From Megalobrama amblycephala (lineage: Eukaryota > Chordata > Actinopteri > Cypriniformes > Xenocyprididae), in assembly GCF_018812025.1 (NCBI RefSeq), contig NC_063053.1, positions 6,177,623 through 6,241,622 of the forward strand: a stretch of 64,000 nt of DNA, written 5' to 3'. The notes beneath the pieces were generated by a model. It ran no database searches and had not been told where the DNA came from. It worked only from the letters and a program-made list of their open reading frames with translations. The first letter of the stretch is position 1; the number at the start of each line of letters is the position of its first letter. The translations under genes were made by a program, and so were the position numbers. Below are positions 34,852 to 48,655 of the stretch, piece by piece.

Positions 34852-37800
34852 GTAGAAGTGAAGAGAGGAGGAGAGAGAGAGGAGACCGGAGCAGAGGTGA
34901 TCTTGCCCTCATTAGTGTCAGGACTACAGGATGATTATGGGTTGAGAAGGGAATGATGGAAGCAAACAAAGTTCTTCATTTCGTGCCATCCGGTAAGAAC
35001 CACATGCACTATCACACATACACACACGCACACATATGCACATGTTCCTGCGCCGTCACGACCGGGTATCCGAGGGTTCCCTGAAATTTGAGACTGTGTG
35101 TGCTAAACGTGCAGTGGAGAGGATGCATGTGTGTTTGTGTGTTGTTGTAAGTTTTCTCTCTGTTGAATCCTGCAGGTCTGTGAATTGTTTTTCTCACACA
35201 CTGCCGCCACCGCTGCTGCTGTTGCTGCTGCTGTTGCTGCTGCTGTTTTTTGGGGTGCGTTATGCTGGAATGCAGACGGGCTTTTTCGGGGCTGGTTTTC
35301 TGGAATGCGTCGTAAATGCTTTTACGCTGTTAATCTTAGTCGAGTAAACAGGAAAAAAGAAAAATGACATCACACACTTTCAGATACCCGCACGCACATT
35401 TCAAACACACACGCACACGTAAATACAAATGAGGGAGAAGGAGACATGAGAAAAGCGACTGATGCAAAACACAGATCAAAATCAAGTACCTATATCCCCG
35501 TTCAGGCGGTACTCGAGAGTGCGTGTGCGTGAGAACGAGCGGGTACGTGTAGTCTTCTGGGAGAGTAGGTCTTATTTGTACGCAATGTTGCTGTTCAATT
35601 CATCTCGTTGTGAGAAGTCTGTCTAATACCGCATGCAACACACATGCGCTGTCGTACTGCACAAGTGCACCTACAGCGCTCTCTTTCTGTCCTTTGCCTT
35701 CGCTCAAAGCCTCAGTGTAAACACAGTAGGTAATAGAAGTGGGAAGACACTAAATCTTGTGCCCGTCTTCCCCCCAACACACACACACACTCACACACAC
35801 ATACATACATACATAATGAGACTGTGATTTGCATGCTTCGCCTAAGGGTTGAACTTCAAATCAGTTGATGTCTCAATTTTCTCTCCTTGCGTGATTACGT
35901 GTGTTTCTCTGCGTGTGTGACAAAAAGCATCAAGTGCGCATTTGATAAAGGCTGTTCTAATTGACACTTACTTTGTGCCCGTCTCGGCTCGTGGATAATC
36001 GTTGTGGCACTCTGTCAATACCATAATATCCACCGAATCTCAATGTCATTGGAGCAGGTCACGGGCCATCGGTGCACTGAGAACTTTCTCATATATGCGT
36101 TTCACAATTCCACGTAGGTGAACGTTCACTGCAACAGGAATGAAGTTGCTTGAATGGATAGATGAGAAAATAAAATTAATAAACGAGGCTAATGTAATAA
36201 ACGATGTCCTCTGTCTTTTTACGACTGTCTTTCTCTCTAACGAGCTTCGTGATTGCTCACCCACACATGAAAGGTGGACATTTTGTCCCCAGATTCCTTT
36301 ATTTACGATTTCCCCCCATGCTTGCGTATTGAACGTCCCATTTGCGCTTGCAGATGGTGGGATATGAATTGATGTAATTTTCTGGAGGGCCGATCGACTT
36401 TGCGTGGCTGTGTGTCTCCTAATTTATCTGTGTATGTGCGTGTACAGTTATCCTCCGTGTCCCATAATGCGGTTAGGCAATCTCTGACTTTTCTATTCTC
36501 CGTTTGTCTTCCACCCACTGTACATTACAGTCTGCAGGGGAAATTAGAATCACACATTCCTCTGTTTATCTCCTCTGTTTATGGTACACTGTAAAACAGC
36601 CATATGGGCATCCTCTCTCATACAAAGAGCGCTGTCTGTGAGCGCAAAGGGAGCAGCCGTCGCAGACGTTCACATGATGGAGAGATTGGTCCTCCTGACC
36701 CTTTTCTGATTTACACACATGGTCGTAATGTGGATATTTTTGGAGGCAAAAGTCGGACTTTGCCAAGAGCTGTGTCTTGTTTGCGAGAGCCTAATTTATT
36801 GGGCATCTCTTCCGCTAACATTCTGATCGCAGATAGACATGCCTCTGCTTCTCCGTAATGGATTAAATATAGCTCACGGGAGAAGTTTCAAATGCTCCGT
36901 CCTCACTTTCTGGTTAGCGAATGTCAGGAACCCCCTCTCGCATCCACGCACACACAAACACCCACGCTCAGGCAAACAGACGCGCCCCCCGCCCACCCCG
37001 GGAGTAAACCTTAGATTGCTTCAAGATGTCGGAGGATGCCAGTGTTGATGAATTCCGACCTTTGATTGCGAAGCTGCCCGTGCGCCAGGGGAGAAACCTC
37101 ACACACATGCCACTTTTGTGATAAGCTACAACATGCATATGGCAGATGCTCATCCACCTTTCTGATGCACTAGAACACACACGCACGTGTCAGGCTGTAT
37201 GACAAACCGTCTTTGGCATAAACTAGATACCATCATGGCCTTCAAATGTCAAACAGTCTTTCCGTTTTAGTTTAGAATTTTTGGTTTTAGTTTTAGAATT
37301 CGTATTCCTCATAAGGACACTTATGATACAGCTGTATCCTTTTTCTGTCCTCTCTCACTTGTGTTTTGTCTCCGGTTCGGTCTTCTTCTCTTGTGGCGGT
37401 GGTACTGTAGATTGTAAAGGGGAATGGTGGCCTGGCTTTAATAGAGGAAGAAGGGAATGTGCAAGCAATTAGCAGGAATCCCCCAGCAGAGCGCTCACGA
37501 AACCAGAGCAGACGAGATATGAAGGGAAGGAAAATCTGTATTCCCTTGATGTACAGGACAATAGTGTCCACGCAAACACATTTAAGCTGCGCGTTCCCTT
37601 GGTGCCGTGTGATTAAAGACGGCTGTCATGTTGAAGCATGTTAGCGCTGCGGTCACTGGGTCTTGACGTCCACCTTTCTCTCTCTATCGCCGTCTCTGTT
37701 TCTCTTTCCTGTGCTCAAGAGGTTTTTGTACAGGGATACATGGGCTAAAGAGAGTGAGATCTGATGCCATCATCGTGATGTTAACTAGATGCTGGTTTTC

Positions 37801-38120
37801 CTGTTACTGTTTGGTGTGGTTTGCTTTTGCGCACACGCCGCTATGCGTATTTTCTCCTACGGCTTATAGAGAGTGAGATGAAGAAAGGCAGAGAGGGAGA
37901 CGCTGGCTCACATACTACGTCTATATAACACCATTTGATGTGCAGAGTATGCATAGATCACTATCAGGGTCACCCGGTGATTTCTCCTATCACACCGAGA
38001 GAATGAGGTGAGACGGACGCATCAGCCAAGCCACGCGCTGCAGAAACATCCCTGCCGTCTGAAATTCATCTAAAAGCACTGACTCAAATGGCTGCAGCTT
38101 CCGAATTTCCCTGCAAATTA
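34780..38120. other. Repeat-poor, relatively CpG-containing intronic block
   Basis: Apart from a (GA)n run (about 34790-34850), an imperfect CTG/CTT triplet run (about 35207-35246) and short CA runs (for example 35777-35800), I see no transposon ends for over 3 kb. This is unlike the flanking DNA. CpG is more frequent than nearby. No open frame with a convincing splice context was found. It is a candidate regulatory or noncoding-RNA region of unknown function. Confidence 0.35.
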
Positions 38121-38769
38121 CCATGAAAGGTTATTTCAAACGAACATGTGAAGAACTGAGTTACACCTTACTCTGTGTCAGGGATTTAATAAATCTATTA
38201 TCAAAATGGTATCTTCTTCATGACGATCAGAAGATCCTCAGATGGACCGCCCACGGTCTGTTCACTGATGCATATTACACTCACAAAAAGCAAGACCTGG
38301 CCGAAATTGCCAGTTCTGATCTGATTGGATGGTACTACACATCTTCTGGGAGACTTATGTTGGGTGAAAAAAGTGCTTTCAATGTGCAAGGTTGAGGAAG
38401 GATTTATTTTCCAGGTTGCCATATTTGAATAAGCATATTCTATATGTTTAGCTTTTTTTCTTAATTATATCTGTGAAATAATCTGCACTTGAATGGACAA
38501 AATGTGTACACACATTCTTGATCATTACTGTTCACAGCTGCTGCATCCTTTTTTGATTTATTTCAGTTTTTTGCTGGTTTATGGCCTTTTTTTTTTTTGA
38601 CATTCCAGGCTTCTCAGAAGCGGAAGTTGACAGTTATTACGTAAACTTCTAGTGGTGATTGGAAACTACCTATATAATTTCCCATTTGCCAAAATAGCAA
38701 GAGAAAAAATCCACAATAGCGTTTCTATGACTTTAAAGAGGAAAAAAATATAGAGAGATTGATTACGTT

Positions 38770-41700
38770 ATGGAAGCTTGTTTCTGCCACTAAATAAAAA
38801 AATAAAAAAGGTAATTGTTTTTTTTTTTTACATTTTATCTTGCAATTCTGACTTTTTTCCTCAGAATTGCGACATTTTAAACTCGCAATTGCAAGTTATA
38901 AAGTCAGAATTGCAAGACATAAACTCGCAATTCTGAGAAAAAGATGTTTTTTTTTTACTTTATATCGCTCAATTCTTACTTTATAACTCGTAATTCTGAC
39001 TTTGTAACTCGCAATTCTATTCTGACTTTATATCTCGCAATTCTGACTTTATAACTCGCAGTTCTTACTTCATATAATGCAATTCTGACTTTATATCACA
39101 CAATTCTGACTTTATAACTCGTAGTTCTGACTTTATAACTCGTAGTTCTGACTTTATAACTCGCAATTCTATTCTGACTTTATATCTCGCAATTCTGACT
39201 TTATAACTCGCAATTATAACTTTACATCACGCAATTATGACTTTATATCACACAATTCTGACTTTATAACTCGCAATTATGACTTTATATCACGCAATTC
39301 TGACTTTATAACTCGCAATTCTGACTTTATATCACACAATTCTGACTTTATAACTCGCAATTCTGACTTTTTAACTTGCAATTCTGACTTTATATCACGC
39401 AATTCTGACTTTATAACTCGCAATTCTGACTTTATAACTCGCAATTCTGACTTTATATCACGCAATTCTGACTGTAACTCACAATTCTGACTTTATATCT
39501 CACAATTCTGACTATATATTTCGCAATTCTGACTTTATAACTCACAATTATAACTTTATATCACGCAATTATAACTTTATATCACGCAATTATGACTTTA
39601 TATCACGCAATTCTGACTATATCTCGCAATTCTGACTTTATAACTCGCAATTCTGACTTTATATCACGCGATTCTGACTTTATAACTCGCAATTCTGACT
39701 TTATATCACGCAATTCTGACTTTATAACTCGCAATTCTGACTTTATATCACGCAATTCTGACTTTATATCACGCAATTCTGACTTTATAACTCGCAATTC
39801 TGACTTTATATCACGCAATTCTGACTTTACATCACGCAATTCCGACTATATCACGCAATTCTGACTTTATATTACGCAATTCTGACTTTACATCATGCAA
39901 TTCTGACTTTATAACTCGCAATTCTGACTTTATATCACGCAATTCTGACTTTACATCACGCAGTTCTGACTTTATATTACGCAATTCTGACTTTATAACT
40001 CGCAATTCTGACTTTATAACTCGCAATTCTGACTTTATATCATGCAATTCTGACTGTAACTCACAATTCTGACTTTATAATTTGCAATTCTGACTTTATA
40101 TCTCATAATTCTAACTTTATATCTCACAATTCTGACTACATACTTCGCAATTTTGACATCACACAATTCTGACTTTATATCACGCAATTCTGACTTTATA
40201 ACTCGCAATTCTGACTGTAACTCACAATTCTGACTTTATAACTCGCAATTCTGACTTTATAACTCGCAATTCTGACTTTATATCACGCAATTCTGACTTT
40301 ACATCACGCAATTCCGACTATATCACGCAATTCTGACTTTATATTACGCAATTCTGACTTTATAACTCGCAATTCTGACTTTATAACTCGCAATTCTGAC
40401 TTTATATCATGCAATTCTGACTGTAACTCACAATTCTGACTTTATCATTTGCAATTCTGACTTTATATCTCATAATTCTAACTTTATATCTCACAATTCT
40501 GACTACATACTTCGCAATTTTGACATCACACAATTCTGACTTTATATCACGCAATTCTGACTTTATAACTCGCAATTCTGACTTTATAACTCGCAATTCT
40601 GACTTTATATCACGCAATTCTGACTGTAACTCACAATTCTGACTTTATATCTCACAATTCTGACTATATATTTCGCAATTCTGACTTTATAACTCACAAT
40701 TATAACTTTATATCACGCAATTATAACTTTATATCACGCAATTATGACTTTATATCACGCAATTCTGACTATATCTCGCAATTCTGACTTTATAACTCGC
40801 AATTCTGACTTTATATCACGCGATTCTGACTTTATAACTCGCAATTCTGACTTTATATCACGCAATTCTGACTTTATAACTCGCAATTCTGACTTTATAT
40901 CACGCAATTCTGACTTTATATCACGCAATTCTGACTTTATAACTCGCAATTCTGACTTTATATCACGCAATTCTGACTTTACATCACGCAATTCCGACTA
41001 TATCACGCAATTCTGACTTTATATTACGCAATTCTGACTTTACATCATGCAATTCTGACTTTATAACTCGCAATTCTGACTTTATATCACGCAATTCTGA
41101 CTTTACATCACGCAGTTCTGACTTTATATTACGCAATTCTGACTTTATAACTCGCAATTCTGACTTTATAACTCGCAATTCTGACTTTATATCATGCAAT
41201 TCTGACTGTAACTCACAATTCTGACTTTATAATTTGCAATTCTGACTTTATATCTCATAATTCTAACTTTATATCTCACAATTCTGACTACATACTTCGC
41301 AATTTTGACATCACACAATTCTGACTTTATATCACGCAATTCTGACTTTATAACTCGCAATTCTGACTGTAACTCACAATTCTGACTTTATAACTCGCAA
41401 TTCTGACTTTATAACTCGCAATTCTGACTTTATATCACGCAATTCTGACTTTACATCACGCAATTCCGACTATATCACGCAATTCTGACTTTATATTACG
41501 CAATTCTGACTTTATAACTCGCAATTCTGACTTTATAACTCGCAATTCTGACTTTATATCATGCAATTCTGACTGTAACTCACAATTCTGACTTTATCAT
41601 TTGCAATTCTGACTTTATATCTCATAATTCTAACTTTATATCTCACAATTCTGACTACATACTTCGCAATTTTGACATCACACAATTCTGACTTTATATC

Positions 41701-41978
41701 ACGCAATTCTGACTTTATAACTCGCAATTCTGACTGTAACTCACAATTCTGACTTTATAATTTGCAATTCTGACTTTATAACTCGCAATTCTGACTTTAT
41801 AACTCGTAATTCTGACTGTAACTCACAATTCTGACTTTATAATTTGCAATTCTGACTTTATAACTCGAAATTCTGACTTTATAACTCACAGTTGTGAGCT
41901 TATATCTCACAATTCTGAGGAAAAAAAGTGGCAATGACGTTTTTTATTTTTTTATTCATGGCGGAAACAAGCTTCCAT
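38770..41978. mobile_element. hAT-like MITE expanded by an internal satellite array
   Basis: Terminal inverted repeats ATGGAAGCTTGTTTCTGCCA and TGGCGGAAACAAGCTTCCAT, with one mismatch, are flanked by a perfect 8-bp duplication ATTACGTT (38762-38769 and 41979-41986). Inside, AT-rich subterminal tracts enclose about 3 kb of tandem repeats. The 8-bp duplication points to hAT-type transposition. No transposase is present, so it would have moved in trans. Confidence 0.85.
38900..41930. repeat. 21-bp satellite array with a 1152-bp higher-order duplication
   Basis: The basic unit is CAATTCTGACTTTATAACTCG, alternating with CAATTCTGACTTTATATCACG. A stretch starting near 39385 repeats almost exactly 1152 bp further on, for example at 39471 versus 40623 and 40053 versus 41205. 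The apparent open frames here are repeats of the unit, not genes. Confidence 0.9.
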
Positions 41979-41999
41979 ATTACGTTGATCAGAAGAGAG

Positions 42000-43435
42000 A
42001 AAGATGCATTAACCAGTTTTCTGTAATTTAATGCCACGGTAATAAAGCACAAAGTATACTGTTATAAATGTACATTACATTTTTAAAATTAGATTTATGA
42101 TTGTTAATAACTGTGGAAACACGTCAACACAGTCTGTGAAAAGAGTCCATTATTGTGTTTCAGGTAAAACACAAATATTTCTGATAAACGTGCTCCCAAA
42201 ACATAATTGATCAATTTCATGTTGGTGAGACTTTTTCCCATGTACGTAGGCAGTTCTTGACCAGAATAAACTCCGGACTGGACCAGTATTTAAAGTCAAA
42301 TACGTCTCCCAGCAGAGGAGAATTAATGTGCGTCACACTTGCTTGAAGACCCTTATTCAGCTTGGCCTTTCTAAAATCTCTTTAATGTGTATTTATATGT
42401 TGAAGATCACAGCATGCTTATTTGCATGCAGAACCAGTAATTTTCCTCGTTTAATAATTATAACATTGGGTTTTTTCCTCTAATACTCCCACAACAGCAT
42501 GCTTATTAATATTTCTTTGCCTCTTTCCACGGTTTATTTGTGGAGAGAATGCCTCGTCAACTGTTTGGCTTTTTTCTCTCAAGGAATTTTCTGTCGAGCA
42601 GCCTCATACACACACAGACACAACTCTGTGTCTCTCTCTCCTTCTCCTCGCCTCATCACACTCTTCCCTTATTCTCAAAAGAACCAGCATGTGTGTATGT
42701 ATGTGTGTCATTATTGGTCTTCAGAAGGAATTCCCTCTCTAAGCAGTCGGAGACTCAAGTGCCAAAAAGCCTGCAGGCATATTAAGTCTCTCTCTTTCCT
42801 GCTCGCTCTCTCATAGATCATGGCTGTGACATTAAAAAGTGTCAGAGAGCACCTTTAATCTGTCTCAAATGTCTCTCTTTCTGTCTTTCTGTGTATCTAT
42901 GATAAAGGACCATCACAACAGAGTGTTAGACAAGCAAAATACCATCACAACCTGCAAGAGACGGCTTTCTTTCTCTCATACCTTACTGTACCTCCCACAT
43001 AGCCACAGTCATATCCGTGTTGAAGCATGGCCCTACTCGTATAGGTACAACCGGATTAAAAGAGCTCAAAAAGCTAAGGTCTGTGAAATAAAAGCGACTA
43101 AATTCCCAAACAGCATCTCTAAACCCAAAGCACATGTTTTCTGTATTTGTACATTCTCTTGTGATATTACAGCTGTATGTAGCTTATGTAAAAGGTGCAT
43201 TCACATGTTTGATGTGCTTTTATATTGCAGGCTTACCTACAGTTTTTTTAATGCACATTGTCCATTTGTCATGGCAGGGATTAATGTTTTTGGTCTGCCA
43301 GAGCATGGTGCCATATGGCTGCATGTAACAGCCTCACAAACTCAATTTACTAGATTTATTTTTCGATATTACATAAACCTGCCGAGATGCGTCGTGAGAT
43401 TTCCGTGACAAATTAATTCCTCTCTTGATGAAAAG
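42000..43435. other. Intronic sequence, no gene recognised
   Basis: AT-rich sequence with short CA and CT runs. The frame at 42839-43408 (+) has no homology that I recognise and no splice or promoter context. Confidence 0.35.
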
Positions 43436-43570
43436 TTAAAGGAATAGTTCTCCCAAAAATAATTCCGTAACAATTTATTCACCTTCTTGTCGTTCCAAAC
43501 CCCTTCATTTTCTTGCTTCTGTGGAATAAGAAAGATGTTTTGAAGAATATCCTTCTCATACATTGAAAAT
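43436..43570. repeat. Fragment of a TTAA MITE (AAAGGAATAGTTCTCCC)
   Basis: It starts TTAAAGGAATAGTTCTCCCAA and keeps the family's CACCTTCTTGTCGTTCCAAAC segment. The other end is not identifiable. Confidence 0.5.
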
Positions 43571-44719
43571 GTAGTATGAGTATAGAGGCTGTTGAGCTGA
43601 GAAAATGAAAAAAAGAAGAAAAAAAATTCATAAGATTGTCTTAGTAGTAGTCCATATGACTTATTACAATATATTCCAAGTCCTCTGAAGGCCTACAATA
43701 GCTTTGGGATTAATAGTCAGATGCATGATGCATGTTTAAATTAATATATAAAAATGCTTGCATGTTTGGTTTGATTTGACCTTATTCCTACGCGAATTAT
43801 GGGTGTAACTTCCGTTAAGCGCTCTATGAACGCTTGAGATGACATTTATTGTACTCACCCTTCAACCATCAAACATTAAAAGGACATTTAAATGTGTAAA
43901 AGCATCAATAAGGCGATTCTTTCCACAGCGATAACGAACGGGTTTCACTGTAGAAATATCATGTAACATACCTTAATAAAAAATGTTAATTTACTGTACT
44001 TCAGCATTGCGTGATACTACTTCAAAGTGATTTCCGTCATTTTGACAAGTAATAAATTGTATTTACCTGTGAAAACAAACCTGGAAAGAGACGTGAGGAT
44101 TTGAGGAGAAAAATTAGAGATTCTTTGTGCGTTCCAGTGAATTATTAATGGGATATATTGTAAATTAAATCCGGAGAATAGACAACAAATGTGCAGTATA
44201 TGTTGTCCTTTTTCATACTATTACAGCGAGATGCAAAAGGGAAAAAGAAAATAATCCTTAGGAAAAAAAAAATGCAGCAACTGAAAAGAGCTCTTGCCAT
44301 AGATATTCTTGTTATAAAATGTCACATTAAAATACCAAGTGTTATGTTATTCTCGTATTATCTGAAAATAAAACATAATGACATCTCATTAAGTCAAACT
44401 GACCGATAAGCTTTATTTGTAGGGCAACCTTATGATTTGAAATATTCCTAAAAAACTCTAAAAATTAACAGGCCCACTTTATTTTACATGTCTTTAGCTA
44501 CTATGTACTGTAACATATAAATTATTAATTTGATACAATTCTCTTATTGTGTATATACATGTTTTTACACAGTAATTATGCTTTTAAAAATTAGACTGTT
44601 GACCCCACCCCTTAACCCACCTTTAAACCATACCACTAACCACTAGCCCTGTCCCTAACCATAACCGTGTGCCACCTCAATAACAGCAAAAGTGGTTTGC
44701 AATACAAGATGAACACAAG

Positions 44720-45690
44720 TATATTGGATTACACTTTATTTTAAGGTGTCCTTGTTACAGTATAATTACACAAGTAAGTAATATTAATTAACAGCATGTA
44801 ACAGCATGTACTGTTATTACTATAGTAAGTACACACTGTAAAAAATGAATGTGATTTTAACAGTAAAATATAGTAAAAACGCTATGGAAAAAAAATTGTA
44901 AATAGGTTAACAGTAAGTTCCCGTATTATATACAGGGAAAAACTGTAAAAGCTCTAACCAGACATTCATGCAATTTTCACAGTAAAATCCTGTAAATTTT
45001 ATGATCTTTATAAGTAAAAAAGACAAAATCAATGTATAATTTACAGTCATAATCTGTAAACTGATGTTCCCACAATTCCCTGTGTGACACTCCACATTTG
45101 AAAGTATTTTGTTTAAATAATTATGTTTCCTAATAGTTTTTTGTTATCAGTTATGTTCATTGGGGTTTTATGTTACATCTTCTGTTGTTTAATGAAAGTT
45201 TATTGCATTATTTAAGTATTGTGGGTTACCCTGATGGTGTTTTGCGTTTGCGTGAATGACTCTTTGCACCTTCTTTATAATAGTAAATACTTCAGCTAGT
45301 GGAAAAGGTACTTGTGATGAAATCTGATTCTTCATCTGGCTTTCTCTTTTACCACCTGCATTATTATGGTGGTTGTCAGTATATGTTAAAGGTACAAAAC
45401 AGATTTTAGTAGTAGTGTGCATTGTTGAATTTATTGGTTTACATTCACATTTTCTTAAATTACAGTTTTATACTGTAAAATTTACAGTTTGTTCTGTAAA
45501 TGTGTTTACAGTTTTTCTGTATTTTTCACAAAATTATTCTGGCAACCACAGCTGCCAAAATTATTTTGTAAAAACTACGGAATTTTTTTTTACAGTACAT
45601 GTAACGTATGAGGACATTATAAAATAAATTTTTTTTGACATAAGTGTAGAGTAGTAAATGACACCTAATTTACTGTAAAGTGTAACCCAA
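44720..45690. mobile_element. Nested MITEs with GGATTACACTTTA and ACACTGTAAAAAA ends
   Basis: The outer ends GGATTACACTTTATTTTA (44727) and TACTGTAAAGTGTAACCC (about 45671-45688) are inverted. An inner element runs from ACACTGTAAAAAATGAATG (44831) to TTTTTTTACAGTA (about 45597). Repeated TTTACAGT blocks occur in both arms. It is noncoding. Confidence 0.55.
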
Positions 45691-45703
45691 TTAACAATTA
45701 CAG

Positions 45704-46372
45704 TTAAAGGGCTAGTTCACCCAAAAATTACAATTCTGTCATTAATTACTCACCGTCATGTCGTTCCACACCCGTAAGACGTTCGTTCATTACAAATGAA
45801 GATATCTTTGATGAAATCGGAGAGCTGTCTGACTCCTCCATAGACAGCAATTAAACCATTTTCAAGATCCAGAAAGGTACTAAAGACACCTTTAAAATGC
45901 AGTGGTTCAACCTTAATTTTATGAAACAATGAGAATACTTTTTGTGCTCAAAACAAAACAGTAGTAACGCATGCGTCGTGCTGCTCACGTGAACAGCGTC
46001 GGCCAGTAATGAGTCGACATTCTGACGTAGAACCTGGAAGCACTGAACGTAAACGACATAAGAGAATGACACAGAAGAGAGGTTATTGTTGAATATAGTC
46101 ATTATTTTTGTTTTGTTTTTGCACTCAAAAAGTATTCTCGTCGCTTCATTAAATTAAGGTGGACTATTTTAACGATGTCTTTATTACCTTTCTAGATCTT
46201 GAAAGTGATGGTTAAATTGCTGTCTATGGAGGAGTCAAGACAGTTCTCAGATTTCATCAGAAATATCTTAATTTGTGTTCCAAAGATGAACAAAGGTCTT
46301 GAAGGTGTGGAACGACATGAGGGAGAGTAATTAATGATAGATTTGTCATTTTTGGGTGAACTAACCCTTTAA
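45704..46372. mobile_element. Complete TTAA MITE (AAAGGGCTAGTTCACCC family)
   Basis: TTAA at 45704-45707 and 46369-46372 brackets inverted arms (AAAGGGCTAGTTCACCCAAA and TTTGGGTGAACTAACCCTTT). Inner inverted blocks around the CTGTCTATGGAGGAGTC sequence also match. There is no transposase. Confidence 0.8.
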
Positions 46373-46599
46373 CACTGTGCACAATGATATATCCAAAGAT
46401 GATGTATAGAGATGAGTCCTGACACGTTTGTTCTCCATGATGAGACGTGAGAACCGAGGACTACTTTTTATGGTACTTACATAACTTTTGCTGCTTGACA
46501 GCCTCTGTACCTGTTTATTTTTGATTCCATGGAAGAAAGGAATACTGGTTTGATATGACATGAGTTATTTTTATATTTGGTGAACTACCCCTTTAAGAA

Positions 46600-46831
46600 A
46601 ATACAACATGTAAATTTGAATTGTGAATGTAGATGTTCATTTTGTTTTGCATGAACTGCTGTTATCAGTTCTGAAGATCTGGATGCGTCATGGCTGCATA
46701 ACTTCTGATGCACTTATTGTGAGGTTCAATTTCAAAGAAGAATATCACATTAAGGTTGCTGTCTTGAAGGAAGCAGTGAGATCGAGCGGCTGTCTTGTGT
46801 GACCTAGCACCTCTGTGATGAGCTCATTTAA

Positions 46832-46862
<31 letters not shown>

Positions 46863-47817
46863 GACAGCTTTACTATACACTACCGCTTTCGCACCAGACA
46901 AACTACACAGCCACCTCATCCGCACACAACACGCTTGCTCTTGCACTGTCGTTTCATCCTCGCGCACTTTTATCTACAAATTTGCATTATTCGCCAGAGA
47001 GAGTTCGTCCATCCTGACTGTGTTTTTCTAGCGTGTCTGGTCTTGTCTGAAAATAATACAAAAATGAAAGCGAGGAGAGAAGGAATAGGAGACAGAGAGA
47101 GAGATACTGATGCATATTTGATGATTTATGCTCTTTATCTTGAGGATGAAACCGAAGAGATGCACAGGCTGTTTGTGGTTTTGTTGCACACTAACCACAT
47201 ACATGAGTATTTCTTAACTACCAGACCACCAAGCTTTAAAGAGACACCCCTCTCACTGATCGCTGGCGCAGAGAGCCTGAAATTGCCTGTGTGTTTGTGT
47301 GTGTAAAGGGAAAGGACTCGCTGGTTTCTAAGCCTCAGTCTGTGACTCACACATCAGCTTATCTCTGTAGCTGAGCTGAATCTAGTCACGGTATTAAATG
47401 CACATGCAAACAATGATGATCCCTGTCTTTGAGAGTAAAACTACACTCTGACATTCAAATATTCACACATGCACACACACGCACACACATAATAAAGACC
47501 TGTTCTGCCAGCTCTTGCTTCCTGTTTGCCAAGACAGCACTTCCTGTGTTAGTAATGATGATCAGATATTAGGAGTTTGTTCGCTATTGAGCCTGCACAA
47601 GGTATTTTCTGTTTGCTCCAGATTTGAGTTATTTTTTGTCCATGTTTCCTTGCATTAATGTGATTAGTTAGCAGGATTTTTATTTTATCAAGATTTGTTC
47701 CAAAAAAAGCTTTTGTTTAGTCTCTTTGTCCCTCCTTATCTCTCATTCTTTCTACACTTTGGCTTTGATCACGTCTCTTAAGTAAAAAAATGGTTATTTT
47801 TTCCCTCTGTTTTGCAG
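46600..47817. other. Intronic sequence with a (TG)n run, low repeat content
   Basis: A (GT)n run at about 46833-46853 is followed by unique-looking sequence. The last ~100 nt form a strong polypyrimidine tract and AG (47817) leading into a candidate terminal exon. No other gene signal was seen. Confidence 0.3.
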
Positions 47818-47859
47818 AACGTGATTAAGAAAGTGATCGTGAAGGAAAAGCAGGACTGA
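47818..47859 (+). CDS. Candidate terminal coding exon of an unidentified transcript
   Basis: After CCCTCTGTTTTGCAG a 13-codon frame reads NVIKKVIVKEKQD and stops (TGA 47857-47859). An AATAAA follows at 47894-47899. Acceptor, stop and poly(A) signal together resemble a last exon with a short 3' UTR. I do not recognise the peptide and found no partner exon, so it may be chance. If real, it would belong to a plus-strand gene inside the presumed slc4a11 intron, or to an alternative slc4a11-locus transcript. Confidence 0.25.
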   Translation, partial: NVIKKVIVKEKQD

Positions 47860-48012
47860 ATAATGAGAGAGCCTTGCGTTTTAAACATGAAAGAATAAAA
47901 CCGTAATGGAGAATTAATATCGACATGTCTTGACTGATCTGTTTGTTTCGCGTATCGTGCCCGGTTGAGGATTTGAATGTAAACCGTGGCTTGTTTGATT
48001 GGATTTGTCGGC

Positions 48013-48588
48013 TCTAGGGACGTCCCAAGGCGATCTTAAGGATCGGTATCGGGGCCAATTAAGCATTTTTTAACTGATCGGTATCTGCTATCCTGAACCC
48101 GATCCTTTACTTTACATCACCTGTCATGCAGATGTTGGGCAATAGGTGTCAGTAAGCACCTTCAAGTAGGTTTGCCAACCAGCATTAAAATGAAAAGAAG
48201 AAGCTCAAATGTGCAAGTGACGCGTGATTTTTTTCCCAAACCAGTTCAGCGGAAATCCCGCCCTGCAACCAATTTCATTGGCTGAGGTTACAGTGACGGG
48301 TAGGATTAGGGATCAGTGTTTGGTGTAGGCAATCGTTGCTATATATATATATATACTATATATAGGGCTGTCAAAATTAGTCCGTTAATGCTTGCATTTA
48401 ATTTTTTTCAGTTTAACGTGTTAAAAATATTTAACGCAATTAACGCAGCATCCATTTTTTCCTGTCACCCTTTGGCTGTGCTACAGTATATGATCTCGCT
48501 ATCATTCACTAAATATATGTAAAATATAGTGCTATCAATCGATTAAAAAATGTACTAATTAATTGCGCATTTTCTGTAATTAATCGTG

Positions 48589-48655
<67 letters not shown>

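Noticed and set aside
39592..41016. Two identical 90-codon open frames, 1152 bp apart
   Set aside because: They are stop-free readings of the 21-bp satellite; identity comes from the higher-order duplication.
38900..41930. CRISPR-like regular repeats
   Set aside because: Repeats are contiguous with no unique spacers, lie in a eukaryotic transposon and have satellite structure.
42839..43408. 189-codon plus-strand frame
   Set aside because: No recognised domain, no Kozak or splice context, and AT-rich codon usage unlike the real exons; length alone is not enough.
46815..47306. 163-codon plus-strand frame starting in a TG repeat
   Set aside because: It begins in the microsatellite, has no recognisable motif and overlaps another frame of similar quality.
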